A DNA stretch of 64,000 nucleotides from Symsagittifera roscoffensis (GCF_963678635.1 NC_087067.1:47604001-47668000), one strand, 5' to 3'. Counted from the first letter of the stretch, positions 8,053 to 18,600 are shown. The notes: generated from the letters alone by a model not told the origin. Numbers and translations: made by a program.

Positions 8053-11000
8053 TTATCTTTGATTAATATTTTACTATTTAGTATGTTAATTGTTGGTATA
8101 TACTTCGAAATAAATGGTATTCCAATGATATTATATTTAATGTCAGTGATATGGAATATTTGTTTAAATGGCTTATTTAAAATTTTGCTTTGTTCCATTG
8201 TTCTGGTGGGGAGGAGAAATAATTGGATTTTTCCATAGTTTATCAATGTTGATCCTTGTGCTGTTGCTAGTTTGCTGGAGGTTTCAAGAGGTGTTAGCTT
8301 TGGGTGTAAAGTTTTTATTTCATTCCATGTGGGGATGTTTATTATGTTTGATTCTGCTCCTGAATCAATTAAAAAATCTATTTCAAGGTCTGGTGGTTGA
8401 AATTCTTTATTTTTTGGGCTTTCTAAGAGAAATGGTATTGTCCAAATTTTTTCTTTGGGTTGTTCTTTTTGTATATTTTGATAAATGTGGTTTGTATTCA
8501 AGCATTTTGTTTTGGTATTTTTATTGGTTTGATTTGTAGTGTTAATCTCATTTGTTTCTTGCGTCGTTGGTGTGGAATTTATGGGTGTAGTGTAATAATT
8601 TTGAAGAAATTCTGATTGATTTTCATATATGTGTGATGAAAAGGGTTGTTCATATATGACAGATTCATAGTCATTTTCGACTTTTATCATATTGATAGAA
8701 AGAGTGTTTTCAGTATCACTTTCTGAATCTGATGATGTACAGTTTATTTGATTGAGTTGTAACGTATCAGTTACTGTGTCATCAATACCTGGAGGGTCTG
8801 ATGTTGTTTCTGGATTAGATTGTACTTGATTGATTTGTCTTTGATGTTTAGGTGTACTACTTCTGTGGCGATTATTAGAATTATTATAGTTATTATTATT
8901 CCGGTGTGGTGATTGGGAATAATTTCTATAACGATTATTATAACTTGGGTGTCGATTTTGTGAATTATTTCGCGATCTGTTTTGGTAATTATTGTTTGGT
9001 CTGTTATAGTTCGATCTATTATATGAGTTATTCCTTGATCGTTTGTTCGGGTAATTCTGGTTTCGGTTGTTTGAATAACTTCTATTTCGATTATAGGAGT
9101 AGTTTCTATTCCTATTGTATGATGAATTTCGTGATTGGTTGTTTGGATAGTAGTTATTTCTTGATTGGGAATTAGATCTAGAAACAAATCGTTGTGTATT
9201 TGAATTTGATCTGGAGTAGTTATTTCGACTATTTGGTCTATTGTAGTGATTTTGTGATGAATTGTTCGTGTTTCTTCGTTCTGGTGATCTTCCTCTATAA
9301 CTTGAGTTATATGGGGATTGGTTTCTTGTATAACTTGTATTGTTCGGAAGTGGTTTTCCTGAACTGTTGTTGCTGTATACATTTTTGTTTGGTAGGTTTT
9401 GATCTTTTTTCATGTATTGATAGAATGATTTATTTGGTTCTTTGTATTTTTGAGGTTTATTTTGATTATCTTGCTGTTTTTGTCTACATTCGGAAATACT
9501 ATGTCCGTATCGTCGGCAATAATTACACCATTTTTTGAAAGATGGTTTGCCTTTAAAGTTCGGGTTCTTTTCGTAAATATTGAGTATTTCAGTGATTTTT
9601 TCAACGAGGTCTGTTTCTGATTCCTGTATATTATTAATATTAGTGGGAGTCGTTTCAATTTTGTTAACGTATTGTAATTTCAGATTTTCCGTTTCTTCTA
9701 GTTTCATCGTGATTTCTGCTTGTTCTAATTTGTCTACTAGTTTTCGAAAATCTAAATCGGGTTCTCGAATTGAAGAAGGATGGGATGCTCTCTTTTTTAT
9801 TGCTATTTTCCTTAATTGTGGTGTTAAGGTCATCATTAATATTTCTGTCATCTTTGTGTTTTTATAGTCATGTGTATTTAGTGAGTATGCTTTTCGAACT
9901 AGTGTTTCGATTCGTACTGCTATTTGCTTGATGGTTTCGTTTGGTAATCTGCGAATTTCATTACATAAAACTCTTTGTTGTTGTTTGTTTCTTTCGGAGT
10001 CAAACATTTTTGAGAATTCCTGTGTAAACCTTTTCCAGTTTGATTTTATTTCTAGAGGTAGTACTGAAAACCATTTTTGGGCTGCGCCATCTAAGGTTGT
10101 TTGTATTAACGCTGTGCGTCGATGTATCCAATTTTGATGTAGTGGCGTATTAATTGGTTCAGGTCCTATATTTAAAATCAGGTTTGCTGTTACTGCATTT
10201 AAATAATCTTCTACAGAGTATTCAGGGTCTGTTCCTGTGAAAACCATTAAAGGTTTGTTTGATGTTATTGATGATCCACCCATTAGGTATGGATTCATTG
10301 TCATTTGTAGTGATTCTGCTGCATTTGGCATTTGAGAAAAATTTGAAAGTTGGTTTCTTGTTATTTCATGTTGTTGGAGATAATATGGGAGTGGTATTTC
10401 ATTTTGCATTTGTGATGGTTGATACGAGTGTGCAGTCATTGGATTTTGTTGTTGAATTGGTTGAAAAGATTGTGTATTAATTGGATTTTGTTGTTGAATT
10501 GGTTGTTGATGTTGTGCATCTATTGGTTGTGGAGAAAAATTCCTATGATTTGTACGTGTTTTCTGTATTCCTTGTCTACGATATTCTTGAGTATTTTGTG
10601 CAAATATATCTGGTTGTAAAAAATCATCATCTGAGGATAAATAATCCATTTGATAAGATGTTTGTTTTTTATTTTTATTTTGTTGAAAAAATGGGTAATT
10701 TTCACTATGATCCTGTGGAGGATTTGGTGGAAAATTTTTGGAATTATATTGGGCCGTTGGGTTATCCCAGTTTCGAGGTTTTGTATATTGATTAAAATTT
10801 ATTTGTGGTTGATAATTTGTTTTTGATGGATGTGTATAATTATAATTATGGTCTGCAAAGTTGTTTCTAGTGAATGTTTTGCGTGTTTTTGATGGTATTG
10901 TCATGGGTCTGTATGTTTGGTAATCCATATGTGAATATTTAGGGGCAACCGAAGGTTTAACGGTTGATTGTAAGGTTACCTGTGTTTGTGAAGGATTTGT

Positions 11001-12050
11001 ATTTCTTGGTGTTGTTAAATTTGGGCGTATTGGTGAAATACTTTGTTGTGTAGTTGTTGTGTGTACAATTTCTTCATTTATGAAGTGTGATGGTGTCTGT
11101 ATATCTTGTTGAGTAAGATTCCTAGTTCCATTGAGGTTTTCGTTGTGTATGACTGTAGAGTTTAAACTATTATTTTGTGTATCGGGTAAAAATGTATTAT
11201 AGTTTAATGGTGTTGCATCAATTGTTAACGGTATTACTCTTACATAGTCTCTTATGTAAGATATCGTACTTATTGCTTGACTTGAGATTGATTGTGGGAA
11301 GCTTATAAATGTGGGATGAGACCATTCGGGGTCCCAAACATAATCTGATTGTTCTGTGATAGGGGTATCATCGTTCGAGTTTTGGGGTCTAAAATTTTTT
11401 CTTGCTTGTGCAATTAAATCAATATTATGTGTGAAATAATCTATTATGAACCATGCCAAAATTTTTTGTAAATCGTGTTTGGTATGTTGTGAAACGTCGT
11501 CTTTCGTGAAATTTTCTTTAATGATGTTTAAATAACTAGAGAGTAGTGTGATTTCATGTCGTACTCTTAAATGTTTAGATGTTTCTGTCGGTGAGACATT
11601 TGTTAATGGGAGTTCATTTTCTAATATCGAAATATAACTATATATTATTGCGAAAACTTCATTGGTGAATATGGAGTTTGCTCTTTGTGAGTTATGATAT
11701 TGGATGCTTTTTATATATTCTGAAAAAACTTTTGAAAATTCTAAATCAAGATCGTCTGTTTGAATTGTATATGTTCTATTATTATGGTTTGGTGAGGTGA
11801 ATTCTATAGAGTAGATTCCATACTGTTGTGTTATGTTGCATATATCTTTTAAGTAGTGATCTATGATTTGTCTTTTGATTTTTACATCGGGGAACTCTGT
11901 TTTACATGGGCTGATTCCGGGTTCAAATAAATTTACGAGTAAATTTTGACAAAATATGTGTTGTCCTCTATCAGTATCTGTATCTACTATAAAAGGAAAG
12001 ATTTCATCATCATCTGGAGTTTCGTCACCTGGAGTGTGCGTTGAGCTCAT
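8025..12050 (-). CDS. gag: Gag polyprotein with C-terminal aspartic protease
   Basis: A 1341-aa ORF, long for Gag. Residues 1-300 are of unknown fold. About 300-600 is Gln/Asn/Pro-rich and includes short repeats (QPIQQQNP). About 640-790 matches the retrotransposon capsid domain (KWFSVLPLEIKSNWKRFTQEF region). A CCHC zinc knuckle, CNYCRRYGHSISEC, lies near residue 839 and binds RNA. It is followed by an unusual Asn/Arg/Ser/Tyr-rich repeat tail (about 880-1080) that should also bind nucleic acid. The protease is at the C-terminus, with the active-site DSGAES near 1229 and NIIGIPF near 1308, in the same frame as Gag. The start overlaps the preceding basic ORF by 26 nt. Confidence 0.88.
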   Translation of the reverse strand: MSSTHTPGDETPDDDEIFPFIVDTDTDRGQHIFCQNLLVNLFEPGISPCKTEFPDVKIKRQIIDHYLKDICNITQQYGIYSIEFTSPNHNNRTYTIQTDDLDLEFSKVFSEYIKSIQYHNSQRANSIFTNEVFAIIYSYISILENELPLTNVSPTETSKHLRVRHEITLLSSYLNIIKENFTKDDVSQHTKHDLQKILAWFIIDYFTHNIDLIAQARKNFRPQNSNDDTPITEQSDYVWDPEWSHPTFISFPQSISSQAISTISYIRDYVRVIPLTIDATPLNYNTFLPDTQNNSLNSTVIHNENLNGTRNLTQQDIQTPSHFINEEIVHTTTTQQSISPIRPNLTTPRNTNPSQTQVTLQSTVKPSVAPKYSHMDYQTYRPMTIPSKTRKTFTRNNFADHNYNYTHPSKTNYQPQINFNQYTKPRNWDNPTAQYNSKNFPPNPPQDHSENYPFFQQNKNKKQTSYQMDYLSSDDDFLQPDIFAQNTQEYRRQGIQKTRTNHRNFSPQPIDAQHQQPIQQQNPINTQSFQPIQQQNPMTAHSYQPSQMQNEIPLPYYLQQHEITRNQLSNFSQMPNAAESLQMTMNPYLMGGSSITSNKPLMVFTGTDPEYSVEDYLNAVTANLILNIGPEPINTPLHQNWIHRRTALIQTTLDGAAQKWFSVLPLEIKSNWKRFTQEFSKMFDSERNKQQQRVLCNEIRRLPNETIKQIAVRIETLVRKAYSLNTHDYKNTKMTEILMMTLTPQLRKIAIKKRASHPSSIREPDLDFRKLVDKLEQAEITMKLEETENLKLQYVNKIETTPTNINNIQESETDLVEKITEILNIYEKNPNFKGKPSFKKWCNYCRRYGHSISECRQKQQDNQNKPQKYKEPNKSFYQYMKKDQNLPNKNVYSNNSSGKPLPNNTSYTRNQSPYNSSYRGRSPERRNTNNSSQNHYNRPNSRNNYSRSNSNTQRFVSRSNSQSRNNYYPNNQSRNSSYNRNRNYSYNRNRSYSNNRNQNYPNKRSRNNSYNRSNYNRPNNNYQNRSRNNSQNRHPSYNNRYRNYSQSPHRNNNNYNNSNNRHRSSTPKHQRQINQVQSNPETTSDPPGIDDTVTDTLQLNQINCTSSDSESDTENTLSINMIKVENDYESVIYEQPFSSHIYENQSEFLQNYYTTPINSTPTTQETNEINTTNQTNKNTKTKCLNTNHIYQNIQKEQPKEKIWTIPFLLESPKNKEFQPPDLEIDFLIDSGAESNIINIPTWNEIKTLHPKLTPLETSSKLATAQGSTLINYGKIQLFLLPTRTMEQSKILNKPFKQIFHITDIKYNIIGIPFISKYIPTINILNSKILIKDKYTKQKKHP

Positions 12051-12492
12051 TTTTTCGTTCGATGACTGTTAATATGTAATTATTAATGTGTCGAATTGGT
12101 TGATTCCAATTGTATAGATGTACTGGTTTGTGTTTGTACTGTTTTTTTATTCTTCTTTTTCCTCTTTGTGATGAATTTGAAGTTGTTTCTGAGTCAGAAA
12201 AATATAATTGATCGTGAAGTGGGTAATTTTTATCTATTGATTCTTTTAGTTTGTAAAGTTCGTCTAAACTGTTGGTTTCTGATTCTGAAAATGCGTTTCG
12301 ATTTTTTGAAAATCTTTTTCGTGTTATTTGTCTTTGTTTAGTTATTATTTTCCTCTTTAGTGTTTGTCGTTTTGTGCGAATGTATCCAACTGTTTGTGTA
12401 TGAGGTGTGATTACAAGGTCGTATTTTTTGTTATCTATTTCACAATTGTGTAAAATGATTGTTTGTTTATTTCCTAGGTTTTTAAATGACAT
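12025..12492 (-). CDS. Basic accessory ORF upstream of gag
   Basis: A 155-aa ORF ends 26 nt inside gag, in another frame. It is strongly basic, with Lys/Arg clusters near residues 40-62 (RTKRQTLKRKIITKQRQITR) and 110-122 (GKRRIKKQYKHK), separated by an acidic Ser/Glu segment. The composition recalls small nuclear or RNA-binding regulators of complex retroviruses, but no homology is recognised and the role is speculative. It could also be a Gag N-terminus cut off by a frame change. Placement directly before gag and the length argue that it is real. Confidence 0.45.
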   Translation of the reverse strand: MSFKNLGNKQTIILHNCEIDNKKYDLVITPHTQTVGYIRTKRQTLKRKIITKQRQITRKRFSKNRNAFSESETNSLDELYKLKESIDKNYPLHDQLYFSDSETTSNSSQRGKRRIKKQYKHKPVHLYNWNQPIRHINNYILTVIERKNELNAHSR

Positions 12493-14165
12493 AAGGTTTA
12501 GAATGACGGATGCAAAGGGTTGTTAAATGATTTCTATTTTCCTAAACTGTTAGTTCTTACGATTTTTTGGTTAGCTTAACCTGGGTCTATTTGTTCAGGG
12601 TTGGAGAGAAAAGTATATCGATTCCGAAGAATGATTTTTACTTTCTCGTGACTAGTATAAGCTAAGGTGTTAACTTACTTAATCTTACTTAGGGGTAGTG
12701 ATTGTGTTCAAGGGTTGGAGAATAGTAAATCGATCCACAAGGTTCAGGTATAATTAGAACGCGAGTAGTTCGTTAGATACTATTTTAAACTTACTAAGTC
12801 TAAGATTTATCCTGGGTCTGGTAAGAGGGGGGGTCAAGTGAAGGATGAATAACCGAAGTTCTTCACTATTTATCCTAATTTGAATGATTAGTTTTGTTTA
12901 AAAATTTCTATTAGTTTTGGGTCTTTAGAAAGGGTTGGGTAGTGAATCGACGTTTGAGGTCGTTAGACACTAATTAAGTGGGTGGGGGAGAACAAAGTTG
13001 TTCTGTTTGATCCAAGGATAAGCCTTGATGATCAAGTTTGAAATTTAATTAAGTAGAAAATGATTTAAGATCCAAGGATAAGCCTTGATGATCTGATTTT
13101 AAATTAAGTGACTTTAAGTTTTTATAAAGTTTTAAATTTGTGTAAAGGAAAGATTTAGTGTTTTATGATGTTAGTGAGTTGATGTTTGCTGTTATGTTTT
13201 AGGTGATGAAGCTGGAACAACAGGATGATTTATGATTACTAACCATTTATTGTCATGCTACTAATTTTTATTTTTTATTTTTCAATAAATATTTTTCAAA
13301 CATGTTTTGTATAATACTGCAGAGTTTTAGGAAAACGATCTTAGATCTTTTTATCAATCGTTATTGTATAGTATTAATTTTGTTTAGCGCCTGAAATGAT
13401 TTTGAAGATTAACTTCAAGGTTTTATGTTTGCAAATGGAAATCTAAATTCATTGCAAGTAGTATTCTAAATATAAAAGTTTGTTCTGGCTTTTGCCGAAC
13501 TATCATATAACTATACGGCAAGTTTCTACTTTGTCGTATGTCGTCTTTGGTTCGAGGTCTTCTTCCAATTCCGGGTAGTTCTATTATGGTTCGGAATATT
13601 GGCTCTGATCTATTGAGTCGGAGAGACATTTCAATTAAATTATTGTCGTATAACATTTTTGTAAATGTTTTTGTCTAATTTCTAATCTATTTTGGTTAAT
13701 TCTAATCTAGTAAGGTCTTGTTCGAGACTTATGGTCGCACCAGATGAGTTAGGACCGAGGTGTAACTCATAGAGTAATTTCGGATAGGGTACACCGTCTG
13801 CTCGTCACGCTATCTTATTTTCGGCCGGATAGATTCGTGCAACTTCTTAGTCTAATACCGATCCTAATCTTACTCTTATACTATCTAGTCTCAGGTTGTT
13901 TAACTAGTCTCTGCTAGGCTCAATAGATCTAGGGTATACTGGTTTATTGCGGCTGCTGAAGTGCTCGGGAGAGTCCAACTAATTTCTAAGTTAAATTCAA
14001 ATCTCTCTGGTGCTGAAATTACAAGTAACTTCAGCACTTACAAATAAGTGGGTTGTTAGTTAGATGGATCATGATTGGTCAATATTAAATACTTTACATT
14101 GGTAAAACATTTAATTTATCCAATCATAAAATATAGTTTAGATCAGGTTCCATCTCTTCACATCA
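12493..14165 (-). mobile_element. Leader and probable 5' LTR region of the retroelement
   Basis: No long ORF. The segment 13760-14160 is clearly related to 18215-18600, as expected for an LTR with a solo or fragmentary relative elsewhere. On the minus strand an AATAAA polyadenylation signal is present near 13249, consistent with R/U5 nearby, and AT-rich promoter-like DNA lies near 14090-14150. Exact LTR ends and the primer-binding site could not be fixed by eye. The region also contains a 60-bp tandem repeat and two similar 30-bp blocks (near 12597 and 12708). Confidence 0.45.
13009..13093. repeat. Tandem 25-bp repeat, 60-bp period
   Basis: Two identical 25-bp copies, each beginning gatccaaggataagcc, lie at 13009-13033 and 13069-13093 in the leader region. 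Confidence 0.85.
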
Positions 14166-14423
14166 GCTGAAATGTTTTTCCAGCTTCCCGAAGAAGCAAT
14201 GCAAGTTAATTTTTATTGAAGTAACTCAATGTCGAAATTGACGGTAATTAAATGGACAACAATGCAGTTTGAGAGCACCTTTTGAAATGCTTAGACTGCG
14301 TTTTGTGCACTCGTACGAGTCTCAAAGTTAAAAGTGCAAAAATGATTCCTTCCTTTTTTTATCTTAGGAAGTTTTGAGGGTTTGAACTCAAGACTTTGAA
14401 TTCAAAAAGTATGATCGAAAAGA

Positions 14424-14600
14424 GTAGAGGCGGATCTAGGATTTTTCTCGAGGGTGGTGGGGGGGTCCAAAAAATTAAATTACGGCTCACTGTTTTTTAA
14501 GGTAGACCAAAATGTATATTTTCTGAGCTCTCCCAAATCACTAATTTCTGCAGGGAAACTTTTGAGAAAAATTTCATTTTTTTTTCGCGCGTGCTCCACA
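14424..14600 (+). mobile_element. 5' end fragment of hAT-type non-autonomous element
   Basis: Starts agaggcggatctaggatt, followed by a tctcgaggg block and the same downstream order of sequence (ctgagctctcc, then acttttgagaaaa) seen in the complete copy at 26387-26821. It appears truncated on the right. Confidence 0.5.
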
Positions 14601-15204
14601 AAAACTGTATTTTTGAAGTAGAAGGCTTCTTTAGAATAAAGATGTTTTTAATAATACCAAACAAGAGACACTTTGGTCGTCAGAGGTCGAATTTATTAAA
14701 GTAGGCGTCCGCCAACCAACCCTCATTACGAGGCCAAACTGTGCACTGGATAGAAGCACAATTTTGTGTCTGTATGTTCCTGGATTCCAGAGACAAGCTT
14801 TGAAACATGTGAAAAATTTGTTGGAACGATCAAAGAGAAGGAAAGAACAAAAGAAGAACAAAGGGAGCGTCCTTGTTGCGAAATCCGCTTACAATGCACA
14901 AAATGCATAGATTGGCCTCGTAATGCTCCCCCCTTCAAGTTCTCTACTGCAAAAAAGTATCCTCTAAAACTAATGAAAAAAACGTGCATGACATGGATTA
15001 TTCAATACAACCAGTATTGTATGTGGAAATATCTGAAACCTGGTCGTAAGTTCTCCTTTCATTTTTTGTATATCCCGGGAGGAAGTGTTGGCTGGAATTT
15101 GAACACGGGGATGTTGTTCTACCCAAAATCTGTGGTCGAAACCAGCCCTTTGAAACAATAGAACACAGTTTTCAAAATATCCGATAGCTGTAACTAAAAA
15201 ACCC

Positions 15205-15308
15205 GACCGAGTTGGTCGAAACATAACACGTTAGACATATTTTTTGTTCGGACCTGACTTACAAAACGTGCTATGCGTCTGAACGCGTTGTGTTTTGACC
15301 AACTCGAC
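15205..15308. repeat. Imperfect inverted repeat with 32-bp arms
   Basis: Arms at 15205-15236 and 15277-15308 are largely complementary (gaccgagttggtcgaaaca against tgttttgaccaactcgac). Further partial relatives lie to the right near 15424 and 15505, so this looks like a MITE-like cluster. Confidence 0.5.
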
Positions 15309-15989
15309 CGAATTTCTTATTCAGAGTTATGGGATGTTTTGAAACTGTGTTTGATTATGTTTTTTTTCGGCTTGATTATGTTTTTTTTTCGGCTGTGTTT
15401 GATTAAGTTTTTTTCGGCTATTTGTGTCGAGTCGGTCGGAGCAAAACACATTTGCTGAAAGAGTACTTAAATAGAGCACGCTTGTAGCGAAAACAATCTT
15501 TCTTTTTTTCTTCGGTCGCGTCCGAGTTGGTGGACGCAAAGCGTGCGTAAGTCGAGTTCATCGAAACATGCCGTCAAGTAGTTTTGAAAAATTTTATGAC
15601 GTTTTTCATGGTTAAAGGGCGAACCAATTCAGCCATTTTAAAAAAACTTAAATTTCCAAAAAAAGTATTTTTCGCATGCAAAAATGTCAAAATTTTGACC
15701 ATAACTTGATTCAAACCCGTTTTTTTTTTCACAAAGCAGTCAAAAATCATAATGAAAATTTTCCGCGATGAAGGATATAAAAAATTTTGATTTGAGATAA
15801 TAGCGTATAAACTTAACTTATTTCAAAAAACAGGCAAAGACTTTCAACCACTGGTTTTTTTGAAGTGCGAGGTATATACGCAAAACTCTAAATTTTTACC
15901 ATAGTGTCAAGGATTTTCAGTGATTACATTCTGACTTAGCGTATCTCATACAAAGTTTAAACTGCAAATTTGATGCTGTTTAACCTGCT

Positions 15990-16820
15990 GCCCGCACTCA
16001 GTAAAAAAAAAGATTAAATTTATTACAATTATAATTATACTTTTATCAAAATTTTATTTAATTATGAGCGCCAAACTTAGATTTTAGACGATTTATAATC
16101 CATTAAAAAGATAACATTTTTTGTGATATCATAATAAATTATTATCAATTATAATTGATTATACTTTTCCAAAAATCTCTTAATATCTCTTATAAACAAC
16201 TACTTATTATAAAAAATTATAATCCTTTATTCTGCCAAAAATCTCTAAAAGTGACATGCGATGTTACTTTTTGGTTCACCTGAACACAAAGTCTTACCAC
16301 GAAACAAAAGTTTCAAAGAGATCCCTTCATTTTAGCTGAAAGAATAACGCGGTAGGTGAAATATGAAGTTTCTATATAAATCATGAAACTAAAGCAGTGT
16401 GCTGATATTGTGGTGGTCAGAAAAAAATAAAATGTTTATCATAAATCAATTATAATCAAGAAGAAACGAAAAAAAAACGTTAAAAATTTGAAAACTGTTA
16501 TAACTTTTTTTCCCATTTTCCACTTAAGCCAACGTCTAGAAAAGCATAAAAAATCAGCAATTCAAGTCGAAGGTTGAAGACGAAATGGCAAACAAAAAGG
16601 ATTATAAACATTTATAATCGATTAAAAATGGATTTTTCTGCAAAACATTTAAATTATAAATTTGGATAAGATAATCGATTATAATCAATTATAATTCAAT
16701 ATCATTGATAAAATTTGATTTCAGAAAAATAGTTTCTAATCGATTATTAAAATCAATTTTTTCTCTATTTTGTAGGACTGGTACTAAAATCATATTATAA
16801 TCGATTATTAACGCTTAAAA
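15990..16820. repeat. Cluster of palindromic ATAATCGATTAT-type motifs
   Basis: Variants of the self-complementary motif taatcgattata / aattataatcaattataat recur near 16145, 16440, 16610, 16670-16705, 16738 and 16796 in otherwise ORF-free AT-rich DNA. Confidence 0.5.
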
Positions 16821-17132
16821 CTGGATGCGGGTGGTTTTCTCATGTGAGAAAAATTTTCTTCGTTATAGTGTTTCAGAGAGGAAAACACAAAAAGGTTGAG
16901 CGAAACACACAATAAACATTTGTTCCATTTTATGGAAAAATTGCTTGTAATGCAATAACATCATAGAAAAAGTGCACAGTTTGCCCTCGTAATGAAAAAT
17001 TATTTGTAAAATTAAATTAAAATTTCAATTTTCAAATAGTTTTATGCACAAATTGGTACAAGTTTCTGAGTTTAAGTTTTAAATTGAGCTAATTTATTGG
17101 TGAATTTATGAAATTGGAAACAGTGTTTTTAG

Positions 17133-17826
17133 GGTCAAGCTACTGTCACTTACTCAGCGAGGAATGCGGTGGTCCATGTGAGGTTGGAGTAGATGGGCGG
17201 TAAGTTGAAAATCTATCACAAACGACGAAAACATAAACACAAGCTTAGTTGAAGCTCCTCTTGGGACATTGAAATGCATGAAAGTTGTTCATTTGTATCT
17301 CAAATTTTCCTGCTAAATAGCTTCTGAATGCAAGATACAAGCCTGATTTTCATGAAAAAAAAAAAGATTTTTAGTGTTATACTAATTGAAGTATTTATCT
17401 CTAAAGTTTGTGGAGGCTGTTCTACGAGACAGTTGCCGTAGTCGTTGTACCTCGCAAGGTATATTCTATCCAGCAGTTATAGTATATAAGCAAACAAAAA
17501 ACTAATCCAGGTATTTTGCTTTCGTGTCGCATACGTGACTCACAGTACGCCTAATTACTTAATACTTCGCGGTTTAAATTGAAAGTTTTCACTTTTCGAA
17601 GCAAAACACATTAATTGATGTTTATTATGTTCCTTTTTGATTTAGGTTGGAAGTTCAAGTATTTGGTCATGATGGAGACAAAATGATGAAGTTTTCTCTG
17701 GCAACTGTTAAATATGGAGACCTGTATTTTGAACTAGTAGGAGACTGGTGGTGTGTTGAGAGCTGCGGAATCACAATTCCCTACAGACACCCAGATCACT
17801 TAGTAGATATCAATAACCCCTTGTAA
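17133..17826 (+). CDS. Possible 3' end of an unidentified two-exon gene
   Basis: Two exons can be read: 17133-17199 (after a ttttttag acceptor and before a gtaagt donor) and 17646-17826 (after tgatttag, ending at TAA). They join in frame across a 446-nt intron. The product has a Cys-rich start (CHLLSEECGGPCEVG), then an 80-residue remainder with Trp and Cys pairs (VGDWWCVESCGITIPYRHPD). Codon use and splice signals look better than background. No family is recognised and the 5' exons are not identified. It could be a decayed gene fragment or a secreted Cys-rich protein. Confidence 0.4.
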
Positions 17827-18214
17827 CAAGCGCCACCCCCGACTGGATAGCTGTCCGACGCCCCATGGAACCCTAATCACCAGCTTAACTCAAATCATAT
17901 CGAAGAGCTACGACGTATGATGATATCGACGAGCTCGAATCAAATCCCAACAAATACTCTCATTTCGTTCATTAAGAAAAAAAACTAACTGGTTTGAGTG
18001 ATTTCTTCATCTTATAACGTATTGCCATGGTAACCGATGGAACAAAAATGGTTGTTATATTGAATTTAACCTCAATTCAGAGCCAAACAACCTAATCCGA
18101 TAAGTTTTACAGAGGTTAATTTGAGGAGTTTCCGACGCGCCGAAAGTGAAAATAGACAGTGAGAATAGGGGAACCATCATTACAATAGACCGAAAAAGGC
18201 TATGTTTTTACAAA

Positions 18215-18600
18215 GTACGGATTGAGTTTAGGTCAGGGGTGGCCTTCTTATAGAGTAATTTCAGATAAGGGTATACCGTCTGTTCGTTACGCTATCCATT
18301 TTCGGCCGGATAGGTTTGTACAACTCCTTAATCTAAAACAGATCCTAATAGTACTCTTCTATCAAGTAATTCCTAGTCTCAACATATCTAGAGACAACCT
18401 GGTCCGTCACGAGGTTAGAGAAGAGAAGAAAGCAACTGATTTCAATCGGCATTAAGAACTCTATGACTGAAACTACGAATAGTTTCAAGTTTTAGTTTTG
18501 GGTGATGATTGGTTAGTTATTAAAACTTTACATTGAGAAAAAAAGCAAAGTATAAAATGAAAAGTATTTAAACTGGTTCGATCAATCCGGTGAATATAAA
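18215..18600 (-). mobile_element. LTR-like fragment related to the first retroelement
   Basis: The sequence tracks 13760-14155 over most of its length, in the same orientation, with shared blocks such as attttcggccggatag and the AT-rich caatgtaaagt (minus strand) promoter-like part. It is diverged by eye at roughly one base in five and has no gag or pol attached, so it is a solo LTR or LTR fragment of an older relative. Whether the ORF-like sequence to 18866 belongs to it is unclear. Confidence 0.5.

Larger units (their letters stand above)
1..14165 (-). mobile_element. Retrovirus-like Ty3/gypsy element (gag-pro-pol-env), partial at left edge
   Basis: A single minus-strand array runs from a leader/LTR-like region (about 14165-12493) through a basic ORF, Gag-protease, Pol, small hydrophobic ORFs, a Pro-rich ORF and an Env-like region that leaves the window at position 1. 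The RT-RNase H-integrase order, the YLDD box and the D,D35E integrase are typical of Ty3/gypsy (Metaviridae). Adding env makes it an errantivirus-like or other endogenous retrovirus-like element. The 3' LTR would lie left of the window, so LTR identity cannot be used to date it. Long ORFs with few breaks suggest a recent insertion. One break lies in pol and two in env; these could be decay, assembly or homopolymer errors, or a biological frameshift. Confidence 0.85.
14723..16995. repeat. AT-rich block bounded by 24-bp inverted repeats
   Basis: The 24-bp sequence at 14723-14746 (tcattacgaggccaaactgt plus gcac) recurs inverted at 16972-16995 with one mismatch. A 14-bp inverted partner also lies at 14912-14925, giving a 200-bp inner unit. 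A third, direct relative starts at 33033. The interior has no long ORF. It could be a non-autonomous DNA transposon of 2.27 kb or two nearby terminal fragments. No target-site duplication is obvious. Confidence 0.4.

Noticed and set aside
8771-9382. 203-codon ORF overlapping the Gag C-terminal half in another frame
   Set aside because: Kept open by the repeat composition of the Asn/Arg-rich Gag tail; rich in Ile/Thr, without domain or independent support.
13423-13656. 77-codon minus-strand ORF in the leader region
   Set aside because: Short, no recognisable feature, inside probable LTR sequence.
14766-15161. 131-codon plus-strand ORF
   Set aside because: Lies within the inverted-repeat-bounded block, has no recognisable domain and overlaps equally long antisense frames.
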